Shown one piece after another: positions 38,495 to 46,364 of a stretch of 64,000 nt of DNA. A program made the position numbers and the translations under genes. This DNA is from Solirubrobacter ginsenosidimutans (GTDB lineage: Bacteria; Actinomycetota; Thermoleophilia; Solirubrobacterales; Solirubrobacteraceae). The stretch is taken from the NCBI RefSeq assembly GCF_027587205.1, contig NZ_JAPDOD010000021.1, positions 92,811-156,810 of the forward strand, in the 5' to 3' direction. Every line of letters starts with the position of its first letter. The first letter of the stretch is position 1. The notes under the pieces are model-generated. The model ran no database searches, was not told where the DNA came from, and was given only the letters and a program-made list of their open reading frames with translations.

Positions 38495-38516
38495 TTCGAA
38501 CACAACGACGTTCGAA
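38495..38516. promoter_or_regulatory. DeoR operator dyad
   Basis: TTCGAA at 38495-38500 and at 38511-38516, 10 bp apart; with flanking bases the arms are TTCGAAC and GTTCGAA. A further half site (GTGTTC, 38539-38544) is nearby. It lies just before the DeoR gene, whose -10 (TAATGT, 38547-38552) and leaderless GTG start (38560) follow, so binding would autoregulate the operon. Confidence 0.55.
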
Positions 38517-38559
38517 GCTGATAGAAGTCGGCTCGAATGTGTTCACTAATGTTGCGTCA

Positions 38560-39309
38560 GTGACCCTCCTACCCGCCCAGCGACGCCAGGAGATCCTGCG
38601 CGCGGTCCGCGGTGGGACGGCGCACGTGTCCGATCTGGCCGAGAGCTTCGGCGTGTCCGAGATGACGGTGCGGCGCGACCTCGGCGCGCTGGCGCGCGAC
38701 GGCAAGCTCGAGCGGGTGCACGGCGGCGCGGTCGACTCCGCCGAGCCGGGCTTCTCGCAGATCGAGGTCGAGCGCTTCGACATCAAGGACCGCCTCGGCG
38801 CGGCCGCCGCCGCGATGGTGCAGGACGGCATGACGGTGATGGTCGACATCGGCACGTCGACGCTGCAGCTCGCCCGCCATCTGCACGGGCACAAGATCAC
38901 CGTCGTCACGACGAACCTCGCGGTGGTCGAAGAGCTGCTGCCCGACCCGGACATCGAGCTCGTGCTCCCGGGCGGCGTGGTGCGCCGCAACTACCGCTCG
39001 ATGGTCGGCGTGCTCGCCGAGGACTCGCTGCGCCAGATCAAGTCCGACATCCTGTTCCTGGGCACGAGCGGCGTCGACCTGGAGATGGGGGTGTGGGACA
39101 CCACGATGATCGAGGTCCCGATCAAGCGGCTGATGATCGCCGGCGCCGGCGAGGTCGTCCTGATCGCCGACGCCGCCAAGTTCTCGATGACCGGCATGGT
39201 CCGCGTGTGCGGACCTGAGTCGATCACGCACATCGTGACCGACGCGCCGCTGCCGGCCGCGTGCCGCTCGGCCGTCGACGCCGCCGGAATCGAGGTCACG
39301 GTCGCATGA
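38560..39309 (+). CDS. DeoR family transcriptional regulator
   Basis: A 249-residue sugar-phosphate-responsive repressor. The N-terminal helix-turn-helix has RRQEILRAVRGGTAHVSDLA and SEMTVRRDLGALARDGKLER; the C-terminal DeoRC domain has MVDIGTSTLQLARHL and DILFLGTSGVD, the phosphosugar-binding part. GTG at 38560 fits a leaderless promoter; GTG at 38539 would add seven residues. It is the first gene of the sugar operon, and its stop overlaps the GH4 start (ATGA). The effector is probably a phosphorylated sugar made by the operon. Confidence 0.9.
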   Translation: MTLLPAQRRQEILRAVRGGTAHVSDLAESFGVSEMTVRRDLGALARDGKLERVHGGAVDSAEPGFSQIEVERFDIKDRLGAAAAAMVQDGMTVMVDIGTSTLQLARHLHGHKITVVTTNLAVVEELLPDPDIELVLPGGVVRRNYRSMVGVLAEDSLRQIKSDILFLGTSGVDLEMGVWDTTMIEVPIKRLMIAGAGEVVLIADAAKFSMTGMVRVCGPESITHIVTDAPLPAACRSAVDAAGIEVTVA

Positions 39310-40649
39310 AACTGACGATTGTCGGCGGCGGGGGATTCAGGGTCCCGCTGGTCTACGGGGCGCTGCTGGAGAAGAAGGACCGGCTGGGGTTGGAAGAGGT
39401 CGTCCTGCACGACATCGACGCCTCCCGGCTGGAGCGCATCGGCGCCGTCCTGGACGGCCTGGCGGAGGAGCACGGCGAGCGCCTGCCGTTCCGGTTCACG
39501 ACCGATCTCGTGGACGCCGTCCAGGACGCGGACTTCGTGTTCTGCGCGATCCGCGTCGGCCAGCTCGAAGGCCGCGTGGTCGACGAGGACGTGCCGCTCG
39601 GCCTCGGCGTGCTCGGGCAGGAGACGACCGGTCCGGGCGGCATCTGCTTCGCGCTGCGCACGATCCCGGTGATGGTGCGCCTGGCCGAGACGATGGCCAA
39701 GCACGCGCCCAACGCGTGGCTGATCAACTTCACGAACCCGGCCGGGATGGTCACCGAGGCGATCCAGCAGGTCCTCGGCGACCGGGCCGTGGGGATCTGC
39801 GACTCACCTTCTGGTCTGTGCCGGCGGGTGGCGGCGGCGGTCGGCCGCGACCCGGGCGACCTGTGGTTCGACTACTTCGGCCTCAACCACCTGGGGTGGC
39901 TGCGCGGCGTGCGCGACGGCTCGGGCAAGCAGCTGCTCGACGGCCTGCTCGAGGACGACGCCCGCCTGGAGACCTTCGAGGAGGGCCGGCTGTTCGGCGG
40001 CGAGTGGCTGCGCTCGCTCGCGATGATCCCGAACGAGTACCTCTACTACTTCTATTACGCGGCGGACACGGTCTCGGCGATCCGCTCGAGCTCCGCGCCG
40101 CGCGGGGCGTTCCTGCTCGAGCAGCAGCGGGCGTTCTACGCGCAGGACGGGCAGCCCGGGGGTGAGGCGCTGGCCTCCTGGCGGGCGACGCGCCACGATC
40201 GCGAGCGCACGTACATGGCCGAGGCGCGCAACGCCGCGGGCGACGAGTCCGAGCACGAGGGTGACGCCAACGGCGGCTACGAGCACGAGGCGATGGCGGT
40301 GCTGGAGGCGATCGCGCTCAACAGCCGCGCGGTGCTGATCCTCAACACCGCCAACCGGTCCGCGCTGCCGTTCCTCGACGAGCGCGCCGTCGTCGAGGTG
40401 CCGTGCGTCGTCGGCCGCGCCGGCCCCGTACCGATGGCGATGGGCCAAGTTCCTTCGCATGCGCGTGCGCTGGTCGAGATGATGAAGGACGTGGAGCGCA
40501 CGACGATCGACGCGGCGCTGCTGGGCTCGCGCGAGCTGGCGGTCAAGGCGCTGTCGCTGCACCCGCTGGTGCCATCGGTCAACACCGCGCGGGCGATCTT
40601 CGACGGCTACCGCCGGCGCCTCCCCGCGCTGCAGGAGGCCTTCGCTTGA
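39306..40649 (+). CDS. Glycoside hydrolase family 4 protein (6-phospho-glucosidase-like)
   Basis: A 447-residue NAD- and metal-dependent glycosidase. The NAD-binding GGGGFR is at residues 7-12, the conserved NFTNP at 141-145, and metal ligands C165 (ICDSP) and H195 (LNHLGW) are present. GH4 enzymes cleave through a redox mechanism at C3 of the sugar. It is the 6-phospho-beta-glucosidase-like branch by sequence. ATG overlaps the DeoR stop. With a PfkB kinase and an ABC transporter, it may act on a disaccharide phosphorylated inside the cell. Confidence 0.88.
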   Translation: MKLTIVGGGGFRVPLVYGALLEKKDRLGLEEVVLHDIDASRLERIGAVLDGLAEEHGERLPFRFTTDLVDAVQDADFVFCAIRVGQLEGRVVDEDVPLGLGVLGQETTGPGGICFALRTIPVMVRLAETMAKHAPNAWLINFTNPAGMVTEAIQQVLGDRAVGICDSPSGLCRRVAAAVGRDPGDLWFDYFGLNHLGWLRGVRDGSGKQLLDGLLEDDARLETFEEGRLFGGEWLRSLAMIPNEYLYYFYYAADTVSAIRSSSAPRGAFLLEQQRAFYAQDGQPGGEALASWRATRHDRERTYMAEARNAAGDESEHEGDANGGYEHEAMAVLEAIALNSRAVLILNTANRSALPFLDERAVVEVPCVVGRAGPVPMAMGQVPSHARALVEMMKDVERTTIDAALLGSRELAVKALSLHPLVPSVNTARAIFDGYRRRLPALQEAFA

Positions 40650-41563
40650 GCCCCGTCGACTTGGCCTGCGCCGAGCCCGCCTTCCTCGATCTCACCATGA
40701 CCGGCCTGGACGCGATCCCCGGGCCCGGGGAGGAGCGGCTGGCGACCGATTTCCTGCGCTCGCCCGGCGGCGGCGCGATCACGGCCGTGGGTGCCGCGCG
40801 GCTGGGCCTCTCGAGCGCGCTCGTCTCCCCGCTCGGCGACGACGCGGTGGGCATCCTGCTGCGCTCGCTGCTCGCCGACGACGGCGTGCGCTGGACAGGA
40901 CGGCTCGTGGACCGTTCGCCCGTGACGGTGATCATGCCCTCGCACGGGGACCGCGCGATGGCGACCTTTGACCCGGGGGAAGGAGTGACCGCGCAGGAGC
41001 TCGCCTCCGTGGAGCCGCGCGCGGTCGTCCTGTCGATCCCCCGACTGCCCCTCGCGCCGGCGGGCGCCCGCGTCTATGTGTCGATCGGCGACGTCGACGC
41101 GCGGGCGCTCGCCGGTGGTGAGCTTCCCCCCGAGCTGGGCACCGCCCGGGCGCTGCTGGTCAATGAGCGCGAGGCGCGGCTGCTGACCGGGTTGACCGAC
41201 ACCGAGGCCGCGGCCACCGCATTGGCGGCGATCTCGCCACTCGCGATCGTGACCCTGGGCGCCGACGGAGCGCTCGCGGCAGGTCCGGACGGGGTCGTCC
41301 GTGTCCCCGGGGTCGCCGTCGAGGCCGTGGACACCACCGGCGCCGGCGATCTCTTCGCCGCCGCCTACGTCTGGGCCGACCACTGGGGCGCCGGGTTGAC
41401 CGAGCGCCTGCGGTGGGCGGTGCTGTACGCATCCCTCTCGGTGAGGGTCGCCACCGCGGTTGCGGGGGCGGTGACGTTGAGGGCGCTCTTGGAGGAGGGC
41501 GCTGAACACGGGCTGGCGTCGCCGGTGCGACAGCCGTCGGCAGCGATTAAGGAGGACCAGTGA
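40646..41563 (+). CDS. PfkB family carbohydrate kinase
   Basis: A 305-residue ribokinase-like sugar kinase. The C-terminal signature VDTTGAGDLFAAAYVWA ends with the catalytic base D235, and the N-terminal GGGAITAVGAARLGL segment matches the sugar-binding lid region. The start is TTG at 40646: AGGAGG lies 8 nt before it, and TTGA overlaps the GH4 stop. The next gene starts in its stop codon. It probably phosphorylates the imported sugar or a product of GH4. Confidence 0.9.
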   Translation: MSPVDLACAEPAFLDLTMTGLDAIPGPGEERLATDFLRSPGGGAITAVGAARLGLSSALVSPLGDDAVGILLRSLLADDGVRWTGRLVDRSPVTVIMPSHGDRAMATFDPGEGVTAQELASVEPRAVVLSIPRLPLAPAGARVYVSIGDVDARALAGGELPPELGTARALLVNEREARLLTGLTDTEAAATALAAISPLAIVTLGADGALAAGPDGVVRVPGVAVEAVDTTGAGDLFAAAYVWADHWGAGLTERLRWAVLYASLSVRVATAVAGAVTLRALLEEGAEHGLASPVRQPSAAIKEDQ

Positions 41564-42909
41564 TGGCTCGGAGAGTGCTCGCCGCTTTGGCACTGACGAT
41601 ATTGGTGGCCGGCTGCGGCTCTGCTCCCGGCGCCAAGGACGACGCGGCCAAGAAGTCGGCCGCGACGCCCACGGCCACGGTGGCGGCCAAGCCGGACATC
41701 TCGAAGGTCGGCAACGTCACGTTGACCGTCTGGGATCAGAACGTCCGCGGCGGCCAGAACAAGGAGATCGAGGAGCTCAACAAGCAGTTCATGGCCAAGT
41801 ACCCGAACGTCAAGATCGAGCGGACGGCGAAGTCGTTCGAGGACCTGCTCAAGACGGTCAAGCTGGCGGTCTCGGGGCCTGACGCGCCGGACGTCGTGCA
41901 GGCCAACCAGGGCCGCGGGATCATGGGCGAGATGGTCAAGGCGCAGCTGATCCGCCCGGTCACCGACTACGCGAAGGTCTACGGCTGGAACGACCGCTAC
42001 TCGCCGACGCTGCTGGCGCTGAACTCGTTCTCCAGCGACGCCAAGGACTTCGGCTCCGGCGACCTGTACGGCCTCTCGCAGGCCGGCGAGATCGTGGGCG
42101 TCTTCTACAACAAGGACAAGGTCCCCACGCCGCCGACGACGCTCGACGAGTTCGAGGCCTCGCTGCAGAAGGCCAAGGACGCGGGCGAGACGCCGATCAT
42201 GTTCGGCAACCTCGAGAAGTGGCCGGGGATCCACAACTTCGAGTCCGTGCTCGGGCAGACCGCCGACAAGCAGGCGATCCGCGACTTCGTGTTCGCGAAG
42301 GACGGCGCGTCGTTCGACAACCCGGAGTTCACCGCCGGCGCCACGAAGATCAAGGAGTGGGTCGACAAGGGCTACTTCAACAAGAACTTCAACGGCACCG
42401 ACTATGACCCGGCGTGGAAGGAGTTCGCGAAGGGCAAGAGCCCGTACCTGATCGCGGGCACGTGGGTGACGGCCGACCTGGCCGAGCAGATGGGCGACAA
42501 GGTCGGCTTCATGCTGATGCCGGGCAAGGATCCGAACGCCCCGGTGTCGCTCGGCGGCGAGGACCTGCCGTGGTCGATCACCTCGTCGGCCAAGAACCCC
42601 GACGTCGCGGCGGCCTACATCGACTTCCTCACCGACGCCAACGCGGCCAAGGTGCTCGTCGACACCGACAACCTGCCCGCCATGAAGGGCGCGCCCGCGC
42701 CGGCGAGCGGCCTGTCGGTCGACGTGTCCAATGCCTGGCAGAAGCTCAACGAGGCCGACGGCGTGATCCCGTATCTGGACTACACGACGCCGACGTTCTA
42801 CGACGACATCAGCTCCGCGATCCAGGAGTTGCTGGCCGGCAAGCAGGACCCGGCGGCGTTCACCAAGGGCGTGCAGGCCGACTTCGACAAGTGGGCGGGG
42901 TCTCGCTGA
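41563..42909 (+). CDS. ABC transporter sugar-binding lipoprotein
   Basis: A 448-residue extracellular solute-binding protein (family 1). The lipobox LVAGC puts the lipidated cysteine at residue 18, followed by a low-complexity linker. The mature part has VTLTVWDQNVRGGQNKEIEE and later NPDVAAAYIDFLTDANAAKV, both typical of sugar-binding proteins. The ribosome binding site AAGGAGG is at 41549-41555, and ATG at 41563 shares a base with the kinase stop. It feeds the two permeases and ATPase downstream. Confidence 0.92.
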   Translation: MARRVLAALALTILVAGCGSAPGAKDDAAKKSAATPTATVAAKPDISKVGNVTLTVWDQNVRGGQNKEIEELNKQFMAKYPNVKIERTAKSFEDLLKTVKLAVSGPDAPDVVQANQGRGIMGEMVKAQLIRPVTDYAKVYGWNDRYSPTLLALNSFSSDAKDFGSGDLYGLSQAGEIVGVFYNKDKVPTPPTTLDEFEASLQKAKDAGETPIMFGNLEKWPGIHNFESVLGQTADKQAIRDFVFAKDGASFDNPEFTAGATKIKEWVDKGYFNKNFNGTDYDPAWKEFAKGKSPYLIAGTWVTADLAEQMGDKVGFMLMPGKDPNAPVSLGGEDLPWSITSSAKNPDVAAAYIDFLTDANAAKVLVDTDNLPAMKGAPAPASGLSVDVSNAWQKLNEADGVIPYLDYTTPTFYDDISSAIQELLAGKQDPAAFTKGVQADFDKWAGSR

Positions 42910-43802
42910 GGCTCTTGCGCGGTTCGCCGGACGATCGTCCGCCCGGCGAGCCGCGACTCGTCGGCTATCTGTACCTGCTGCCCGCGTTCGCGGTCTTCGC
43001 GACGTTCGTCCTGTACCCGCTCTACCGCGCGGTGTACATCTCGTTCTACGACTGGGACGGGGTGACGGTCGGCACCTGGACGGGCCTGAGCAACTACAAG
43101 GACGTCTTCACGGACCCCGACCTGCGCGGCGCGTTCGTGCACGCGCTCGTCCTGCTGATCTTCTACGCGGTGCTGCCGGTGATCATCGGCCTCGCGCTCG
43201 CAGGGCTGATGGCGCGGGCGCGCATCCGCGGCCTGGCGTTCTTCCGGACGATCCTCTTCCTGCCGCAGGTGATCGCGATGGTCGTCGTCGCGGTCATGTG
43301 GAAGATGATCTACGACCCCGACAACGGCGCGTTGAATCGCTTCCTCGGCGTGTTCGGCATCGAGGGCAAGTCGTGGCTGGGGGACTTCTCGCTCGCCCTG
43401 CCGTCGATCGGCCTCGTCGGCACGTGGGTGTATTACGGGCTGGCGATGGTGTTGCTGACTGCGGGCGTGCAGAAGATCCCGACGTCGCTCTATGACGCGG
43501 CGCGCGTCGACGGCGCCGGGGCGTTCCGGGAGTTCCTCGCCGTGACGCTGCCCGCGCTGCGGGGGGAGATCGCGGTCGCGCTGACGCTGACGACGATCTA
43601 CGCCCTGCGCAACTTCGACCTCGTCTACATCACCACCCACGGCGGTCCAGGCAACGCGACCTCGGTGCCGGCCTTTCAGGTGTTCTCGCGCGCGTTCGAG
43701 TCGGGGCAGGTGGGCTCGGCCGCGGCGGTCGGCATCACGCTGACGGCGATCATCTTCGTGATCTCGCTCGGCATCAATCGGTTCAGCGAGCGGGCAGCAT
43801 GA
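42891..43802 (+). CDS. ABC sugar transporter permease, MalF/UgpA type
   Basis: A 303-residue membrane protein with six hydrophobic helices. It has the EAA-like loop SLYDAARVDGAGAFREFLAV that contacts the ATPase, and the opening VGYLYLLPAFAVFATFVLYP typical of this permease type. GTG at 42891 overlaps the binding-protein gene by 19 bp; TTG at 42915 is an alternative and neither has a strong ribosome binding site. Its stop overlaps the next permease (ATGA). Confidence 0.9.
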   Translation: MGGVSLRLLRGSPDDRPPGEPRLVGYLYLLPAFAVFATFVLYPLYRAVYISFYDWDGVTVGTWTGLSNYKDVFTDPDLRGAFVHALVLLIFYAVLPVIIGLALAGLMARARIRGLAFFRTILFLPQVIAMVVVAVMWKMIYDPDNGALNRFLGVFGIEGKSWLGDFSLALPSIGLVGTWVYYGLAMVLLTAGVQKIPTSLYDAARVDGAGAFREFLAVTLPALRGEIAVALTLTTIYALRNFDLVYITTHGGPGNATSVPAFQVFSRAFESGQVGSAAAVGITLTAIIFVISLGINRFSERAA

Positions 43803-44617
43803 CCTCGCGCACCGAACAGACGATGGCCTACGTCGTCCTGGGCGTGTTCTCGCTGATCGCGCTGCTGCCGATCGCCGGGATCGTCTTCACCGCGTTGCAG
43901 GACCCCAACGGCGGCGCGTCGTTCGGCTCCTTCGACGGGCTGCACTTCGGCAACTTCAAGGACGCGTGGGAGCAGGGGCACTTCGGCTCCTACCTGAAGT
44001 CCTCGGTGATCGTCGCCGTGGCCGTCGTGGCCGTCGCCGGCGTGTTCTCGATCATGTCGGGCTACGCGTTCGGGCTGATGCGCTTCCGCGGCCAGAACGC
44101 GCTCTTCTACGTCTTCCTGCTCGGGCTGATGGTGCCGATGGAGGCGATCATCGTGCCGCTCTACTACGACTTCCGCGACATCGGGCTGACCAACACCTAC
44201 TGGGGGCTGATCCTGCCGCAGATCGCGACGTCGGTCGCGTTCGGGACGTTCTGGATGCGGGCGTTCTTCCGCGGCGTGCCGCGCTCGCTGGTCGAGGCCG
44301 CGCGGATCGACGGCGCCTCCTCGTGGTTCACGCTCTGGCGCGTGCTGCTGCCACTCGCGCGCCCGGCGGTGCTGACCATGACGGTGCTGCTGTTCATGTG
44401 GACCTGGAACGAGTTCCTGCTGGCATTGGTGATGGTGTCGGACGAGGGCCTGCGCACGGCGCCGCTGGGCCTCTCGTTCTTCCAGGGGCGCAACACGTCG
44501 GATCTGACGCTGCTGGCGGCCGGATCCGTGATCGTCGCGCTGCCCGTCGTGATCCTGTACGTGTTCCTCCAGCGCCACTTCATCCGGGGCATGCTCACGG
44601 GGGCGGTGAAGGGCTGA
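43799..44617 (+). CDS. ABC sugar transporter permease, MalG/UgpE type
   Basis: A 272-residue membrane protein with six helices, partner of the preceding permease. The EAA loop reads LVEAARIDGASSWFTLWRVL. It opens with YVVLGVFSLIALLPIAGIVF and has the helix-3 segment VMVPMEAIIVPLYYDF-like sequence typical of MalG-type proteins. Its ATG overlaps the upstream stop, and its own stop overlaps the ATPase start (TGATG). Confidence 0.92.
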   Translation: MTSRTEQTMAYVVLGVFSLIALLPIAGIVFTALQDPNGGASFGSFDGLHFGNFKDAWEQGHFGSYLKSSVIVAVAVVAVAGVFSIMSGYAFGLMRFRGQNALFYVFLLGLMVPMEAIIVPLYYDFRDIGLTNTYWGLILPQIATSVAFGTFWMRAFFRGVPRSLVEAARIDGASSWFTLWRVLLPLARPAVLTMTVLLFMWTWNEFLLALVMVSDEGLRTAPLGLSFFQGRNTSDLTLLAAGSVIVALPVVILYVFLQRHFIRGMLTGAVKG

Positions 44618-45645
44618 TGGCGGGAGTCTGTTTCGAGGCGGTCGGCAAGACGTTCGGCGGGTCGGTGCATGCCGTGCGCGACCTGTCGCTGGACATCCCG
44701 GACGGCGAGTTCATGGTGCTGGTCGGGCCATCGGGCTCGGGCAAGACGACCGCACTGCGGATGCTCGCGGGGCTGGAGTCGGTCACGACCGGCTCGATCG
44801 CGATCGGCGAGCGCGTGGTCAACACGATGGCGCCGCGCGAGCGCGACATCGCGATGGTCTTCCAGGACTACGCGCTCTACCCGCAGTGGTCGGTCTTCGA
44901 CAACCTCGCGTTCGGGCTGCGGCGGCGCAAGGTGCCGCGCGACGAGATCTCGCGGCGGGTGAACGAGGCGGCGCGGGTGCTGGACCTGGAGCCGTACCTG
45001 CAGCGGCGGCCGGGGCAGCTTTCCGGGGGTCAGGCGCAGCGGGTGGCCTTGGGGCGGGCGCTGGTGCGCGAGCCGCAGGTGTTCCTGATGGACGAGCCTT
45101 TGAGCAACCTGGACGCCAAGTTGCGCACGCAGACGCGCGGGGAGATCCGCCGGCTGCAGCAGGAGGTCCGCACGACCACGGTCTACGTCACCCACGACCA
45201 GGTCGAGGCGATGACGATGGGCGACCGGATCGCGGTCATGAACCACGGCCTGTTGGAGCAGGTGGGGACGCCCGAGCAGCTCTACGAGCAGCCGGCCAAC
45301 CGCTTCGTCGCGGGCTTCATCGGCTCGCCCGCCATGTCGTTCATCGAGGCGCGCTCGGTGGCATCCGTGCTGGGTTCCGCCGACGTGCCCGAAGGCGCCG
45401 TCGTGGGCGTGCGGCCCGAGCACGCCCGCCCGTGGCGCGAGGGCCTGATCGGCCCGCTGCGCGGCACGGTCGCGTTCGTCGAGGCGCTCGGACGCGAGAC
45501 GTTCGTGGGCGTCGACGTCGGCGACACGCGCCTCGTCGTCTTCGAAGAGGGCCGCGCGACCCGCGACGTGGGCGAGGAGATCGAATTCGGCCTCGTGCAC
45601 TCGGGTCTGCGCTACTTCGACGCCGAGACGGGCGCCGCGCGCTAG
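44617..45645 (+). CDS. ABC sugar transporter ATPase, MsmK/UgpC type
   Basis: A 342-residue ATPase that powers the two permeases. Walker A GPSGSGKTT is at residues 37-45, signature LSGGQ at 135-139, Walker B FLMDE at 156-160 and switch histidine H193 (VTHDQ). A C-terminal TOBE-like domain (about 240-342) with VGVRPEHARPW marks the sugar-import (CUT1) class. It closes the operon DeoR-GH4-PfkB-SBP-two permeases-ATPase. Its stop overlaps the relic on the opposite strand. Confidence 0.93.
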   Translation: MAGVCFEAVGKTFGGSVHAVRDLSLDIPDGEFMVLVGPSGSGKTTALRMLAGLESVTTGSIAIGERVVNTMAPRERDIAMVFQDYALYPQWSVFDNLAFGLRRRKVPRDEISRRVNEAARVLDLEPYLQRRPGQLSGGQAQRVALGRALVREPQVFLMDEPLSNLDAKLRTQTRGEIRRLQQEVRTTTVYVTHDQVEAMTMGDRIAVMNHGLLEQVGTPEQLYEQPANRFVAGFIGSPAMSFIEARSVASVLGSADVPEGAVVGVRPEHARPWREGLIGPLRGTVAFVEALGRETFVGVDVGDTRLVVFEEGRATRDVGEEIEFGLVHSGLRYFDAETGAAR

Positions 45646-45809
45646 CCCTGGTAGATCCCGACGGACTTCATGACGCCCTTGCTCGTGAACGTGACGCTGA
45701 GGATCTAGTCCAGTTCGTTGCGGCCCGCGTGCTCGTTCGGCTTGCCGAGCAGCGCATGCGCGCGTTCTGGAGAGCCGAACCAATCACGAGGCGGGTCAGG
45801 GTAGATCAT
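45642..45809 (-). pseudogene. Short broken reading frame, C-terminal part of an unknown protein
   Basis: A minus-strand frame starts at ATG 45809 (MIYPDPPRDWFGSPERAHAL), meets an in-frame TAG at 45705-45707, and then continues in the same frame as ILSVTFTSKGVMKSVGIYQG before the final TAG at 45642-45644. The second part looks like a natural C-terminus of a small BamE/SmpA-like or immunity-type protein, and the TAG could be a mutated TAC tyrosine codon. The last codon overlaps the convergent ATPase stop. It may be a relic, or the stop could be read through. Confidence 0.4.
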
Positions 45810-45815
45810 TGCGCC

Positions 45816-46292
45816 ATGGACGAGACCGATCTGCGACATCTGCGGCGCTGCGTCGAACTGGCGGCCGAGGCCGTCGAGGCGGGGGACGAGCCGTTCGGCT
45901 CCGTGCTGGTGGACGGCGGCGGGACCGTGCTCGCCGAGGATCGCAACCGCGAGCGCTCGACCGGGGACGCCACCCGCCACCCCGAGATCGAGCTCGCCCG
46001 CTGGGCGGCGGCCAACCTGGCGGCGGACGAGCGCGCGGCCGCGACGGTCTACACGTCCGGTGAGCACTGCGCGATGTGCGCCGCGGCGCACGGGTGGGTC
46101 GGTCTCGGACGAATCGTGTACGCGACGTCGGGCGCGCAGCTGCGGGCGTGGAGCGCCGAGCTCGGCGCGGGCGAGTCTCCGGTCGCCCCGCTCGCCATCA
46201 ACGACGTCGTGCCGGGGGTGGCGGTCGAGGGACCTGTGCCCGAGCTCGCCGAGCAGGTCCACGCGCTGCTGCGCCTCGATCGCGGCGAATAG
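45816..46292 (+). CDS. CMP/dCMP or nucleoside deaminase family protein
   Basis: A 158-residue zinc deaminase. The metal and proton-shuttle motif HPEIE (H55, E57) and the cysteine pair C85-x2-C88 (EHCAMC) are present, as in guanine/cytosine deaminases of the tRNA/nucleoside branch; the proline normally before the first cysteine is replaced. It starts at ATG 45816 with TAGATC at 45802-45807 as likely leaderless -10. Probably a nucleobase deaminase; substrate unknown. A perfect 18-bp palindrome follows it. Confidence 0.85.
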   Translation: MDETDLRHLRRCVELAAEAVEAGDEPFGSVLVDGGGTVLAEDRNRERSTGDATRHPEIELARWAAANLAADERAAATVYTSGEHCAMCAAAHGWVGLGRIVYATSGAQLRAWSAELGAGESPVAPLAINDVVPGVAVEGPVPELAEQVHALLRLDRGE

Positions 46293-46311
46293 GGCGCGAG
46301 CCGCAACGAAG

Positions 46312-46329
46312 ATCGGGCGATCGCCCGAT
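46312..46329. promoter_or_regulatory. Perfect 18-bp palindrome
   Basis: ATCGGGCGATCGCCCGAT reads the same on both strands with no spacer. It lies 20 bp after the deaminase stop and 36 bp before the NHL gene start (-10 TAGCGT at 46351-46356). It could be a terminator stem or an operator. Confidence 0.4.
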
Positions 46330-46364
46330 GGCGGCGCGCGGGTGCGGGCTTAGCGTCGGCAGGT

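Noticed and set aside
34938..38549. A 1203-codon plus-strand frame opposite the LmbE-like gene
   Set aside because: Antisense to a gene with signal peptide and named domains; Arg/Gly-rich noise.
45651..45815. An extra coding gene in the 170 bp before the deaminase on the plus strand
   Set aside because: No plus-strand frame with start and ribosome binding site; the region reads better as a minus-strand relic.
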